From Roseateles amylovorans (GTDB lineage Bacteria > Pseudomonadota > Gammaproteobacteria > Burkholderiales > Burkholderiaceae_C): a DNA stretch of 64,000 nt. A program made the translations under genes and the position numbers. Each line of letters opens with the position of its first letter. Positions within the stretch are counted from its first letter, which is position 1. The notes below the pieces were generated by a model. The model did no database searches. It was not told the DNA's origin and saw only the letters and a list, made by a program, of their open reading frames with translations. Where the stretch lies: contig NZ_CP104562.2 in assembly GCF_025398155.2 (NCBI RefSeq), positions 1,736,001-1,800,000 on the forward strand, given 5' to 3'. Below, in pieces: positions 31,768-41,886 of the stretch.

Positions 31768-34362
31768 ATGACCAAGGTCTGGAGAAAAGGCCTGCCCTTC
31801 AGTACGGAAGTGGCACCTTTGCTGGCGGCGATGCCGCTGCTGGATGAATACCGTGAGCCGCTCATGCGGCTGCAGGGCGCGTGGGACAGCCTGGCCTTGC
31901 TGGGCCAGATGAGCGGTGCCGCCACCGACATGGCCGACACCCGCAGCGCCTTCGAGGCGCTCACCGGCCGGCTGCTGGACAGCCTGGCCCGCCGCCAGTT
32001 GCACAACGCGGTGCAGCAGCTGCAGGGCCGTTCTCAGGTGGCCATCGACATCCTGATCCGCAACCTCTTCGAGCGCACCGCCGATGTCGGCTTCCTGGCG
32101 GCCGACGCGCCGCTCTGCGCGCTGTTGCAGGCCGATGCCGAAGGGTCCCTGGCGTCTGGCGACGCCGAGTCGCTGCAGCGCCGATTCCGCGATTACGTCG
32201 CCAAGTACTCGGTCTATGACCAGGTGGTCTTGCTGGCGGCTGATGGTCGCCGCCTGGCGGCCCTGGATGCCGAGCGATGCGCCGAGGTGGTCCACGATCC
32301 GCGCCTGATGGCGGCGCTCCAGCCCGGTCAGGCCTTCGTCGAAGTGCATGGGCCCAGCGGATTGCTGGGGGGCTCGGCGGGACTGATCTATGCCGCCGCA
32401 GTGAAGGGCGCCGCAGGCGCGCAGGGCGTGTTGTGCCTGTCCTTCAAGCTGGAGGACGAGATGCTGGGGCTGTTCCGCGCGCTCTGCGCGGGTGTGCCCC
32501 GGTCGGTCCTGGTCCTCAAGGATGCGCAAGGCCGCGTGCTGCTCACCTCGGATCCCTGGCAGATCCCGCTGGGCGCGCCGCTGCCTGATGCCGGCAACAG
32601 CCAGGGCTGGCGCATCGATTTCGCCGGACGTGACTACCTGTCCACCTGCGCCGCAGCCAGTGGGTACGAAGGCTATTTCGGCCCCGGTTGGTCGGCCCAG
32701 ATGCTGCAACCGCTGAATCATGCCTTCGCTGAGGCGCCGCCTGAGCAGACGCAAGGCCGCGCGCAGCAGATCGACACCCGGGATCTGTTCGACGAGGAAC
32801 TGCGCAGCATCCCGGTCGAGGCGCGGCGCATCCAGCGTGAACTGTCCCGGTCGTTGTGGAACGGCAAGCTCAAGAGCCGCGCCCATGCGCATCCGTCCGG
32901 TTCCGGGCCAGCGGCGGGTGGCACCGACAGCAGCGGCAACGCCGATTTCGCGGTCACCTTGCTCAATGAAGTGCAACGCACCGGCGATCAGCTTCGCCAG
33001 GTGTTCGAACGCGCGATTGCGCAACTCGAACACGGTGCGCTGGGCGCGATCTTTGACAGCGTGGGCTTTCAGGGGGAGTTGGCGATCTCCATCGTCAATC
33101 GCAATCTCTATGAACGCGCCAATGACTGCCGATGGTGGGCCCTCGATGCGCGCCTGCAGCGTGCGCTGGCCGATGGCCGGGCCGATGTCGCGGCCGAGGT
33201 GCTGGGCAGCATCCACGCGCTCTATACGGTGTATTCGCTGCTGCTGGTCTTTGACGTCCATGGCCGGGTGGTGGCGGTGTCGGATCCGGCCCAGGCCCAC
33301 CAGGTCGGTCGGCGGCTGGAAGGCGACTGGGTTCAGGGCGCCCTGGCCCTGCGTGACAGCAGCCAGTATGTGGTCTCCGACCACGCCCCTTGCGGCCTGT
33401 ATGGCGAGCAAGGCGAGGCGCCGTGCCTCGTGTATGCGGCCGGCGTGCCGCATCCGGACGGTGGCCGGCTCGCCGGTGGCATCGCCATCGTCTTCGATGG
33501 GCAGCCTCAATTCCGCGCCATGCTCCGCGCGGCCTTGCCGACGCAGGCGGGATCGGCCGCGTTGCTGGTCACGCGCGCCGGCATCGTCGTCGCCAGCAGT
33601 GACGAGCGCTGGGCACCGGGTGACCGCTCACCCGCGCCCTTGGCCGAACTCAGCGCGCTGGGCGCCGATCAACACATCACCGGTGAACTCGAACTGGACG
33701 GCCGCGTGCAGGCGTATGGCTTGGCCATGTCCGGCGGCTACCGCGAATACCGTCGCGACATGCCCGCCGATCCGCAGGATCTCGCCGCGCTGGTGCTGCT
33801 CCCGCTGGGACCGCGCATGAGCGGTCTGGCGGCGACCGAGACGGAAGCCGCCTTCGTGCCGTTGCCGCCCGCTGGCCCTGAGCACCTGGATGTCGCCAGT
33901 TTCCTGGTCGATCACCAATGGCTGGGCTTGCCCGCGATCCAGGTGCTTGCCGCCCTGGAGCGCCAACGCGTCACCGCCTGGCCTCAAGCGCCGATGGCCG
34001 TGCGCGGCATGATTGGTTTCGAAGGCCGCATGCTGCCGGTGCTGGACCTGGGGCAGTTGCTCTTCAATCGCCCGTGTGGCGACGAGGCCGCGCTGCTGGT
34101 GTGTCGCACGGCCCGTGGACAGCGCTTGGTGCTGGCCGTACAGCAGCTGGGGCAGGTGTTTGTCGCGGGCACCGCGCAGTTGCAAGCCAGCCCCACGCGA
34201 CCCGGCTGGGCGGCCCAGGCGCAAGTGCGACTGCTCAAAGGCAAGGGACCGCACATGCTGACGCTGCTCGATACCGACGACCTGTGGAGTCTGGTCAGCG
34301 GGGTGGCCGCCTCTTCTGCCGAGGTGACGGTGTCGGACGTCCAATTGCTGGCGTCCAGTTGA
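31768..34362 (+). CDS. Double sensor-module protein with C-terminal CheW domain
   Basis: An 864-residue protein with no signal peptide or membrane segment, hence cytoplasmic. The C-terminal ~150 residues form a CheW-like domain (MIGFEGRMLPVLDLGQLLF, then LVLAVQQLGQVF, LLKGKGPHMLTLLD), expected to dock to CheA and receptors. The N-terminal part is an internal duplication of one sensory module. Residues ~75-320 contain RNLFERTADVGFLAADAPL and YSVYDQVVLLAADGRRL; residues ~410-640 contain RNLYERANDCRWWALDARL and YTVYSLLLVFDVHGRVV. The second half of each module reads like a Cache/PAS-type ligand domain, usually extracellular, but here soluble. The ATG at 31768 has GAGGA upstream. No other che gene is adjacent; the main che operon is 18 kb to the right. 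CheW is firm, Cache likely; the signal sensed is unknown. Confidence 0.85.
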   Translation: MTKVWRKGLPFSTEVAPLLAAMPLLDEYREPLMRLQGAWDSLALLGQMSGAATDMADTRSAFEALTGRLLDSLARRQLHNAVQQLQGRSQVAIDILIRNLFERTADVGFLAADAPLCALLQADAEGSLASGDAESLQRRFRDYVAKYSVYDQVVLLAADGRRLAALDAERCAEVVHDPRLMAALQPGQAFVEVHGPSGLLGGSAGLIYAAAVKGAAGAQGVLCLSFKLEDEMLGLFRALCAGVPRSVLVLKDAQGRVLLTSDPWQIPLGAPLPDAGNSQGWRIDFAGRDYLSTCAAASGYEGYFGPGWSAQMLQPLNHAFAEAPPEQTQGRAQQIDTRDLFDEELRSIPVEARRIQRELSRSLWNGKLKSRAHAHPSGSGPAAGGTDSSGNADFAVTLLNEVQRTGDQLRQVFERAIAQLEHGALGAIFDSVGFQGELAISIVNRNLYERANDCRWWALDARLQRALADGRADVAAEVLGSIHALYTVYSLLLVFDVHGRVVAVSDPAQAHQVGRRLEGDWVQGALALRDSSQYVVSDHAPCGLYGEQGEAPCLVYAAGVPHPDGGRLAGGIAIVFDGQPQFRAMLRAALPTQAGSAALLVTRAGIVVASSDERWAPGDRSPAPLAELSALGADQHITGELELDGRVQAYGLAMSGGYREYRRDMPADPQDLAALVLLPLGPRMSGLAATETEAAFVPLPPAGPEHLDVASFLVDHQWLGLPAIQVLAALERQRVTAWPQAPMAVRGMIGFEGRMLPVLDLGQLLFNRPCGDEAALLVCRTARGQRLVLAVQQLGQVFVAGTAQLQASPTRPGWAAQAQVRLLKGKGPHMLTLLDTDDLWSLVSGVAASSAEVTVSDVQLLASS

Positions 34363-34461
34363 TGGGCCAATGATGTCCCAATGATGGGCCGCTGATGTCC
34401 CAAGGATCGGCAGGTCCCGGCGCGCTGCGGTAGGTGGCTTCGTGCGTCGTCCGCTGGGAAA

Positions 34462-34485
34462 GCGGCGCCAGAGGCCTGGCGCCGC
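34462..34485 (+). terminator. Hairpin downstream of the CheW-fusion gene
   Basis: A perfect 10-bp stem GCGGCGCCAG / CTGGCGCCGC with an AGGC loop, 100 bases after the stop codon. No good T-run follows (CTTGATG), so termination is uncertain. Confidence 0.4.
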
Positions 34486-34586
34486 CTTGATGCGGTGTCC
34501 TGTGGTGTCGTGTGATGACCGAGTGCGCTCGCCGGGTGCCGCGCGCGTCGCACGGCACGCCAATCACGTCCCGCGCCAGTGCACGG

Positions 34587-34614
34587 CCAGATGCCAGATG
34601 CCAGATGCCAGATG
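34587..34614. repeat. Short tandem repeat, CCAGATG x4
   Basis: Four perfect copies of a 7-base unit lie between convergent genes. They are within 35 bases of the stop codon of the acetyltransferase and outside any coding frame I accept. Confidence 0.9.
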
Positions 34615-34648
34615 CGGCGTCTGGCGGTGACACGCCGGCCCGCGCGCC

Positions 34649-35242
34649 TCAATCCCAGCGCGGCGGATGGGGATGCAGTCTGGCCATGCTCAGGCAATCG
34701 ACATAGCGTCCGCTGCGCAGCGCATAGGCGCGCAAGCGGCCTTCATGCACGAAGCCGAAACGCTCATAGAGCCGGATCGCGCGCAGGTTGTCCGCAAAGA
34801 CGGTGAGTTCGATCCGAAGCGTTCCCAGCCAGTCATCCGCCTGCTGGATCAAGGCCGACATCAAGGCCGTGCCGACGCCGGTGCCTTGCGCGTCCGGATG
34901 AACGCCGATCCCCAGCGCCATTGCATGCCGGCGGCGTGCTTGGGGGCCGACCAGATGCAGACCGGCCGAACCCAGCAGCCGATCGCCGTCGAACGCCAGC
35001 AGTTGCAACTCGCCGGACTGCACATCGGGCGTCTTGCCCAGACGCTCACGCCAGAAGGCTTCGGAGGTGAACGGCAATTGCAGCAGCCACGGCTGCACCC
35101 CGGGGTGGCCCAACAGCTCAGCCAGGGCGGGCGCGTCGTCGGCACGAGGGCGGCGCAGGGTCGGGCTGACGTCGCGACCGTCATCGCGACCGTCATCGCG
35201 GCCGGTGTCGCGGCGGGTGAGGGACGGCGTCGGGGTCTGCAT
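34649..35242 (-). CDS. GNAT-family N-acetyltransferase
   Basis: A 197-residue acetyltransferase. Core motifs are GIGVHPDAQGTGVGTALMSA (acetyl-CoA pyrophosphate loop, QGTGVG) and FADNLRAIRLYERFGFVHEG, which belong to the YhhY/L-amino-acid type GNAT group. The start at 35242 has a strong AAGGAG eight bases upstream. The first ~20 residues contain a small repeat of GRDD units (TGRDDGRDDGRDV), encoded by a direct DNA repeat at about 35175-35215. An inverted repeat and a possible leader peptide lie upstream (35295-35456). Substrate unknown. Confidence 0.9.
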   Translation of the reverse strand: MQTPTPSLTRRDTGRDDGRDDGRDVSPTLRRPRADDAPALAELLGHPGVQPWLLQLPFTSEAFWRERLGKTPDVQSGELQLLAFDGDRLLGSAGLHLVGPQARRRHAMALGIGVHPDAQGTGVGTALMSALIQQADDWLGTLRIELTVFADNLRAIRLYERFGFVHEGRLRAYALRSGRYVDCLSMARLHPHPPRWD

Positions 35243-35294
35243 CGGTATCTCCTTGGGGGATGGATGAAAGGGGCAGGGACCGGGCGGAAAGCAA

Positions 35295-35321
35295 CAAGGC
35301 CCGCGGGTTGCGCGGGCCTTG
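35295..35321 (-). promoter_or_regulatory. Attenuator-like hairpin upstream of acetyltransferase
   Basis: A perfect 11-bp stem CAAGGCCCGCG / CGCGGGCCTTG with a 5-base loop. Read leftwards it is followed by TTGTTGCTTT and lies 53 bases before the acetyltransferase start. On the same strand upstream is a 21-codon frame (see 35391-35456) whose 3' end folds into a second hairpin, GGCGTC/GACGCC (35386-35407). The order leader peptide, pause hairpin, terminator-like hairpin, gene is the classical attenuator layout. Confidence 0.4.
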
Positions 35322-35390
35322 TGGGGGGAGGGTGGGGACTTTGGGATCTCGGAGAGCCGGGGGGCTGTCCTGGATCGGGTCCTGGGGCGT

Positions 35391-35456
35391 CTACCGCGTT
35401 CGACGCCTGCCATCCATGGCTGCACACAGGTGCTGGTGCATCGTGTGCACCGGCAT
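35391..35456 (-). CDS. Possible 21-residue leader peptide (His/Arg-rich)
   Basis: The minus strand at this site reads MPVHTMHQHLCAAMDGRRRT followed by a final Arg and a stop. Three His codons fall within six positions near the start and four Arg codons within the last six. Its last codons overlap a GGCGTC/GACGCC hairpin. No strong ribosome binding site precedes the ATG. It sits in an otherwise empty 374-base interval between divergent genes. It could be chance; comparison with relatives would decide. Confidence 0.3.
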   Translation of the reverse strand: MPVHTMHQHLCAAMDGRRRTR

Positions 35457-35616
35457 CTGATGGCCTAGGACGAACGGGTGGTGTGAGCGGGACATGCGAT
35501 CCAGTATGTTGTTGAGCCCACAGGGCGGTCAAGCGAAGAAGGCGCGATCCCAGTGGCAACGGCGCGACAATGCACACTCGTCGATTTGCTGCGGTCTGCG
35601 CCGCGACCTGAGTGCC

Positions 35617-36123
35617 ATGCCTCGTCTGAGTTCCCTTCCTGTCGCGCCGCCGGCTGCGGTCGATGCCGATGCGCGTGTGCCGGTCTCGCGCCAGCCCGGC
35701 CAGAAAGGCCAGCCGCTGCCCGCCGAGCGCTTTGAGCTCACCGTGGGACCGAGCCCGATCGACGGCCTCGGCGTCTTCGCCGGCGAGGCCATCCCCGCCC
35801 GGCGCAAGATCGGCGAGATGCGCGGCGAGGTCGTGCCTGTGCGGGAGGCCCGCCGGCGCATCGAGGGCAAGCGTCGCATTCATGTGGTCGAGGTGACCCA
35901 CAAGACCGCCATTGATGCCACCCGCTCGGACTGCGCGCTGCGGCATGTCAATCACAGCTGTTCCCCTAATGCGGTGCTGCGGATTCGGCAGGGTCGTGCG
36001 GAGTTCTATGCCATGCGTGACATCGAGCCCGGCGAAGAGATCTGCGCGGACTACGGCGAGAGCCATCACGAGGGCCGCCTGCGGTGCCGGTGCGGCGCGC
36101 CGAATTGCAAAGGCCGGCTCTGA
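35617..36123 (+). CDS. SET-domain protein-lysine methyltransferase
   Basis: A 168-residue SET-domain protein. The SET core spans about residues 45-155, with GLGVFAGEAIPARRKIGEMRGE at the start (SAM-site glycines). It includes the pseudoknot-forming NHSCSPNA (cofactor and active-site Asn-His) and the final DYGESHHE with the conserved Tyr. A Cys-rich post-SET-like tail, CRCGAPNCKG, follows. SET proteins methylate lysines; in bacteria, targets are rarely known. The start chosen is the ATG at 35617 (MPRLSSLPVAPP), since upstream codons in frame give an improbable N-terminus. It converges on the YgfB-family gene across a shared terminator. Confidence 0.9.
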   Translation: MPRLSSLPVAPPAAVDADARVPVSRQPGQKGQPLPAERFELTVGPSPIDGLGVFAGEAIPARRKIGEMRGEVVPVREARRRIEGKRRIHVVEVTHKTAIDATRSDCALRHVNHSCSPNAVLRIRQGRAEFYAMRDIEPGEEICADYGESHHEGRLRCRCGAPNCKGRL

Positions 36124-36154
36124 AGCGCGAGGCGTGAGCGCACACGATTCAGTT

Positions 36155-36268
36155 GCTGATGCTGATGCTGATGCTGATGCTGATGCTGATACCGATGCCG
36201 ACCTTCGACCTTCGACCTCCGACCTCCGACCTCCGACTGCTGATCGCTGATCGCTGATCGCTGATCGC
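36155..36268. repeat. Compound short tandem repeats in intergenic DNA
   Basis: Three different arrays lie almost end to end: GCTGAT six times (36155-36190), CGACCTT twice then CGACCTC three times (36199-36233), and TGATCGC four times (36241-36268). They begin 32 bases after the SET gene stop. Unit lengths are 6, 7 and 7 bases. Confidence 0.95.
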
Positions 36269-36292
36269 CGACTGCCTAGGTCAATGGACGAA

Positions 36293-36326
36293 CGAAAAAG
36301 GCGCCCCAAGAGGGCGCCTTTTCTTT
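36293..36326. terminator. Bidirectional Rho-independent terminator
   Basis: The stem AAAGGCGCCC / GGGCGCCTTT has A-runs on the left and T-runs on the right, so it works in both directions. It serves the convergent SET gene and YgfB-family gene. Confidence 0.85.
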
Positions 36327-36360
36327 GGCTCACGCGGGCCGCTCAGGTGGCCATGCGGGA

Positions 36361-37116
36361 TCAGTGCGTCGTCTGACCTTCGCTGTCGTCGTCAGCGCCC
36401 TGGGCATGGGCACCCTTCAGCACCGCCTGCTGCATCCAGAACAGGCGCATGTCCTGTGCGGTGAACAGCATGTCGTCGATCAGCGCATTCTGGTCGATGC
36501 CTTCCGGCTCTTCGTAGGCCTGCTCGATGTACTCGGCGCGGGCGCTCGAACCCTCGGCCAAGGTCACAGCCTGGATCGCCTGGAGCATCAGCGTCAGGTC
36601 CTCGTCGGCATCGCCTTCGGGCAGTTCCCAGGTGTCGAGGTCTTCCACGGCTTGCAGGAAGCCCTGGGCCCACATCGCGCCAGGCGCAGGCAGGCGCGCC
36701 AGCAGATCGGCACTCAGCGCGCCCTCGGCGATCAGACGCTCCTTGGTCTCGTCGTCGAACTCGGAGATCAGCGGGGTCAGATGCATCTGTTCCGGGGCAT
36801 CCAGCAGCGGCTGCGGATCCAGGCTGTCGCCGATCTCGTTCCAGCGCAGGTGCAGGGCATCCATGAAGGCGTCGGTCAGGTCCTGTTCCTCGAAGGCAGC
36901 GGGCCAGTTGTCGCCGAACAGGGCATCCATCGCTTGCAGCGGCGCGGTCGGCTGCGGGCCAACCAGCAGGGCGGTCATGTAGCCGTCCAGCGTGTCCAGG
37001 GTGACCGCGGGCGCATCCTGGTTGGCGGCGCCAGCCAGCAGGGTCAGGTATTCAGCCAGGCGCTGCGCGTTCTCGATGTCGAGGGAAGGGGTGTCCATGT
37101 CGTCGGTGTGTGCCAT
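36361..37116 (-). CDS. UPF0149 (YgfB/YecA) family protein
   Basis: A 251-residue acidic cytosolic protein. The family hallmark LDTLDGYMTALLVGP (a short helix-turn with conserved Leu-Asp-Gly-Tyr) lies near residue 40, and the C-terminal helical region continues to residue ~235. No SEC-C zinc tail is present, unlike YecA itself. The family is conserved but poorly understood; YgfB has been linked to transcriptional control in Pseudomonas. It lies downstream of alaS on the same strand, separated by a strong terminator (37155-37176), so it probably has its own promoter. Confidence 0.8.
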   Translation of the reverse strand: MAHTDDMDTPSLDIENAQRLAEYLTLLAGAANQDAPAVTLDTLDGYMTALLVGPQPTAPLQAMDALFGDNWPAAFEEQDLTDAFMDALHLRWNEIGDSLDPQPLLDAPEQMHLTPLISEFDDETKERLIAEGALSADLLARLPAPGAMWAQGFLQAVEDLDTWELPEGDADEDLTLMLQAIQAVTLAEGSSARAEYIEQAYEEPEGIDQNALIDDMLFTAQDMRLFWMQQAVLKGAHAQGADDDSEGQTTH

Positions 37117-37154
37117 ATCGGGGCTCCGTCAGGGTGCGGGATTCGATCAAGACA

Positions 37155-37176
37155 AAGGGCCCCGACCGGGGCCCTT
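37155..37176 (-). terminator. Rho-independent terminator after alaS
   Basis: The stem AAGGGCCCC / GGGGCCCTT has a 4-base loop and is followed on the minus strand by TGTCTTGATC. It lies about 80 bases past the alaS stop. Confidence 0.7.
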
Positions 37177-37253
37177 CGCGGAAGTGGTGCGTGCCGGCCC
37201 GGTGAGACAGGGTCGGCACGCGGCAATCGGTGCGCCCACAAGGGCGCGGAAGG

Positions 37254-39890
<2,637 letters not shown>

Positions 39891-40360
39891 GCCTGTCCTT
39901 TGCTGTCTGGCCTGGCGGGCGGGTGCGGTGATCGAGGGTGGGCGCGCTGTGCGCGAACACCGACCGGATCGAAATTCTTTCCATGCGCTTGGGCAGGCGT
40001 TTCGGTGTCACTGGGTCACAGCCACGCGAAGCGCCTGGTCGAGCGAAAGACTCACGCTCAGTCATGAGCCGCCGAACCGCGTCTTTGCAAGCGATTGTGA
40101 GGCGCGTACCGTGGACATCCTGTGACGTCCCTCCGGTGGCCGTGCCGCCCAACCCCTTGATTCCGCTTTGTCCGAGGCCTGATTTCACGAAGCTTTCGAT
40201 TATAGGAGCGCCCCTCATGCCCCTGTGGATGCGCCGCCTTGGTGACGTGGCGTGTTTGCCAAAGCCGCTAGGATGACCCGAACGATGGCTGTGCCGACTC
40301 AGCCGCTCGCACCGCGCTTGCCCTTGTGCGGCGTGACCGAGAACTGCCTGGAGATTTTTC
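39891..40360. promoter_or_regulatory. Divergent intergenic region between alaS and gabD
   Basis: 470 bases without an acceptable gene. Promoters for both flanking genes must lie here. A TATAGG hexamer at 40201 preceded by CTGATT 16 bases upstream is the best candidate for gabD, but it is weak. I see no operator-like inverted repeat. Confidence 0.4.
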
Positions 40361-41839
40361 ATGGACACCAAGACTTCCCCGCTGGCCCAGCTGAAGGACC
40401 CCAGCCTGCTCAAGACGGATGCGCTGATCAACGGCGAATGGGTCGGCGGCGCGGCGCGATTCGATGTGGACGATCCCGCCACCGGCGAGCTGCTGACCCA
40501 TGTGGCCAATCTCGGCGCTTCCGAAGCGGATGCGGCGGTGGCTGCCGCCCAGGCCGCCTGGCCCGCCTGGCGTGCCAAGACGGCCAAGGAGCGCGGCGCC
40601 ATTCTGATGCGCTGGTATCACCTGCTGATCCAGCATGCCGACGACCTCGCCCGCATCCTCACTGCCGAGCAGGGCAAGCCGCTGGCCGAAGCCCGCGGCG
40701 AGATCGTCTACGGCGCCAGTTTCCTGGAATGGTTTGCCGAGCAAGGCAAGCGGGTCTACGGTGAGACCATCCCCACCACCGATCCCACCAAGCGCTACTG
40801 GGTGATCCAGCAGCCCGTGGGCGTTTGCGCGGCGATCACGCCCTGGAACTTCCCGCTCGCCATGATCACCCGCAAGGTCGCGCCGGCCCTGGCCGCGGGC
40901 TGTCCGGTCGTGATCAAGCCGGCGGAACAGACCCCGCTGACCGCCTTGGCCGCGGCCGAGCTGGCCCAGCGCGCGGGCATGCCGGCCGGGGTGCTGAACG
41001 TGGTCACCGGCGACGGCGACCAGTCGATCGCCATTGGCAAGGTGCTGTGCGAGAGCCCGGCGGTGCGCCATCTGTCGTTCACCGGGTCGACCGAGGTCGG
41101 CCGCATCCTGATGGCGCAAAGCGCGCCGACCATCAAGAAGCTGTCGCTGGAGTTGGGTGGCAATGCGCCGTTCCTAGTGTTTGACGATGCCGATCTGGAC
41201 AGCGCCGTGGAAGGCGCCCTGGCCAGCAAGTACCGCAACGCCGGCCAGACCTGCGTCTGCGCCAATCGCTTCTATGTGCAGGACGGCGTCTATGACGCCT
41301 TCGTGACCAAGTTGGCGGAGAAGGTGGCCGCCCTCAAGGTGGGCAATGGCTTCGAGTCGGGCGTGACGCAAGGGCCGCTGATCGACGACGCGGCCATCGA
41401 GAAAGTGGAGCGCCATGTGGCGGACGCCACCGCCAAGGGCGCGCGCATCCTGATCGGGGGGGAACGGCTGCATGACCGGTTCTTCCAGCCGACGGTGCTG
41501 GCCGATGTCACCTCCGACATGCTCTGTGCCCGTGAAGAGACCTTCGGCCCGGTGGCGCCGGTCTTCCGTTTCCAGACCGAGGCCGAAGGCATCGCGATGG
41601 CCAACGGCACCGAATTCGGCTTGGCGAGCTATTTCTACAGCCGCGACATCGGGCGGATCTTCCGCGTGGGCGAGGCGATCGAGTCCGGCATGGTCGGCGT
41701 CAACACCGGACTGATCTCGACCGCGGAAGTGCCCTTCGGCGGCGTGAAGCAATCCGGCCTGGGGCGCGAGGGCGGGCACCAGGGCATCGACGAGTACCTC
41801 GAAAGCAAGTACCTCTGCCTGGGCGACCTTCAGCGCTGA
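40361..41839 (+). CDS. gabD: NADP-dependent succinate-semialdehyde dehydrogenase
   Basis: A 492-residue aldehyde dehydrogenase that oxidises succinate semialdehyde to succinate, the last step of the GABA shunt. Visible features: TPWNFPLAMITRK (cofactor-binding region with the catalytic Asn), FTGSTEVGR (Rossmann loop), ELGGNAPF (general base Glu264) and NAGQTCVCANRFYV (nucleophile Cys298). The second Cys two residues later is typical of GabD. GGAG precedes the ATG. gabT is not adjacent, so the gene stands alone. A glutarate-semialdehyde dehydrogenase role is also possible, as the two activities overlap in this subgroup. Confidence 0.93.
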   Translation: MDTKTSPLAQLKDPSLLKTDALINGEWVGGAARFDVDDPATGELLTHVANLGASEADAAVAAAQAAWPAWRAKTAKERGAILMRWYHLLIQHADDLARILTAEQGKPLAEARGEIVYGASFLEWFAEQGKRVYGETIPTTDPTKRYWVIQQPVGVCAAITPWNFPLAMITRKVAPALAAGCPVVIKPAEQTPLTALAAAELAQRAGMPAGVLNVVTGDGDQSIAIGKVLCESPAVRHLSFTGSTEVGRILMAQSAPTIKKLSLELGGNAPFLVFDDADLDSAVEGALASKYRNAGQTCVCANRFYVQDGVYDAFVTKLAEKVAALKVGNGFESGVTQGPLIDDAAIEKVERHVADATAKGARILIGGERLHDRFFQPTVLADVTSDMLCAREETFGPVAPVFRFQTEAEGIAMANGTEFGLASYFYSRDIGRIFRVGEAIESGMVGVNTGLISTAEVPFGGVKQSGLGREGGHQGIDEYLESKYLCLGDLQR

Positions 41840-41852
41840 GATCGGGGGGGGG

Positions 41853-41880
41853 CCGGCAGGCGCTTGCCTGCCGGGGCCTT
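41853..41880 (+). terminator. Terminator after gabD
   Basis: The stem CCGGCAGGC / GCCTGCCGG with GCTT loop is followed by GGCCTTCCTTT. It also lies just past the end of the convergent repeat-protein gene. Confidence 0.7.
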
Positions 41881-41886
41881 CCTTTG

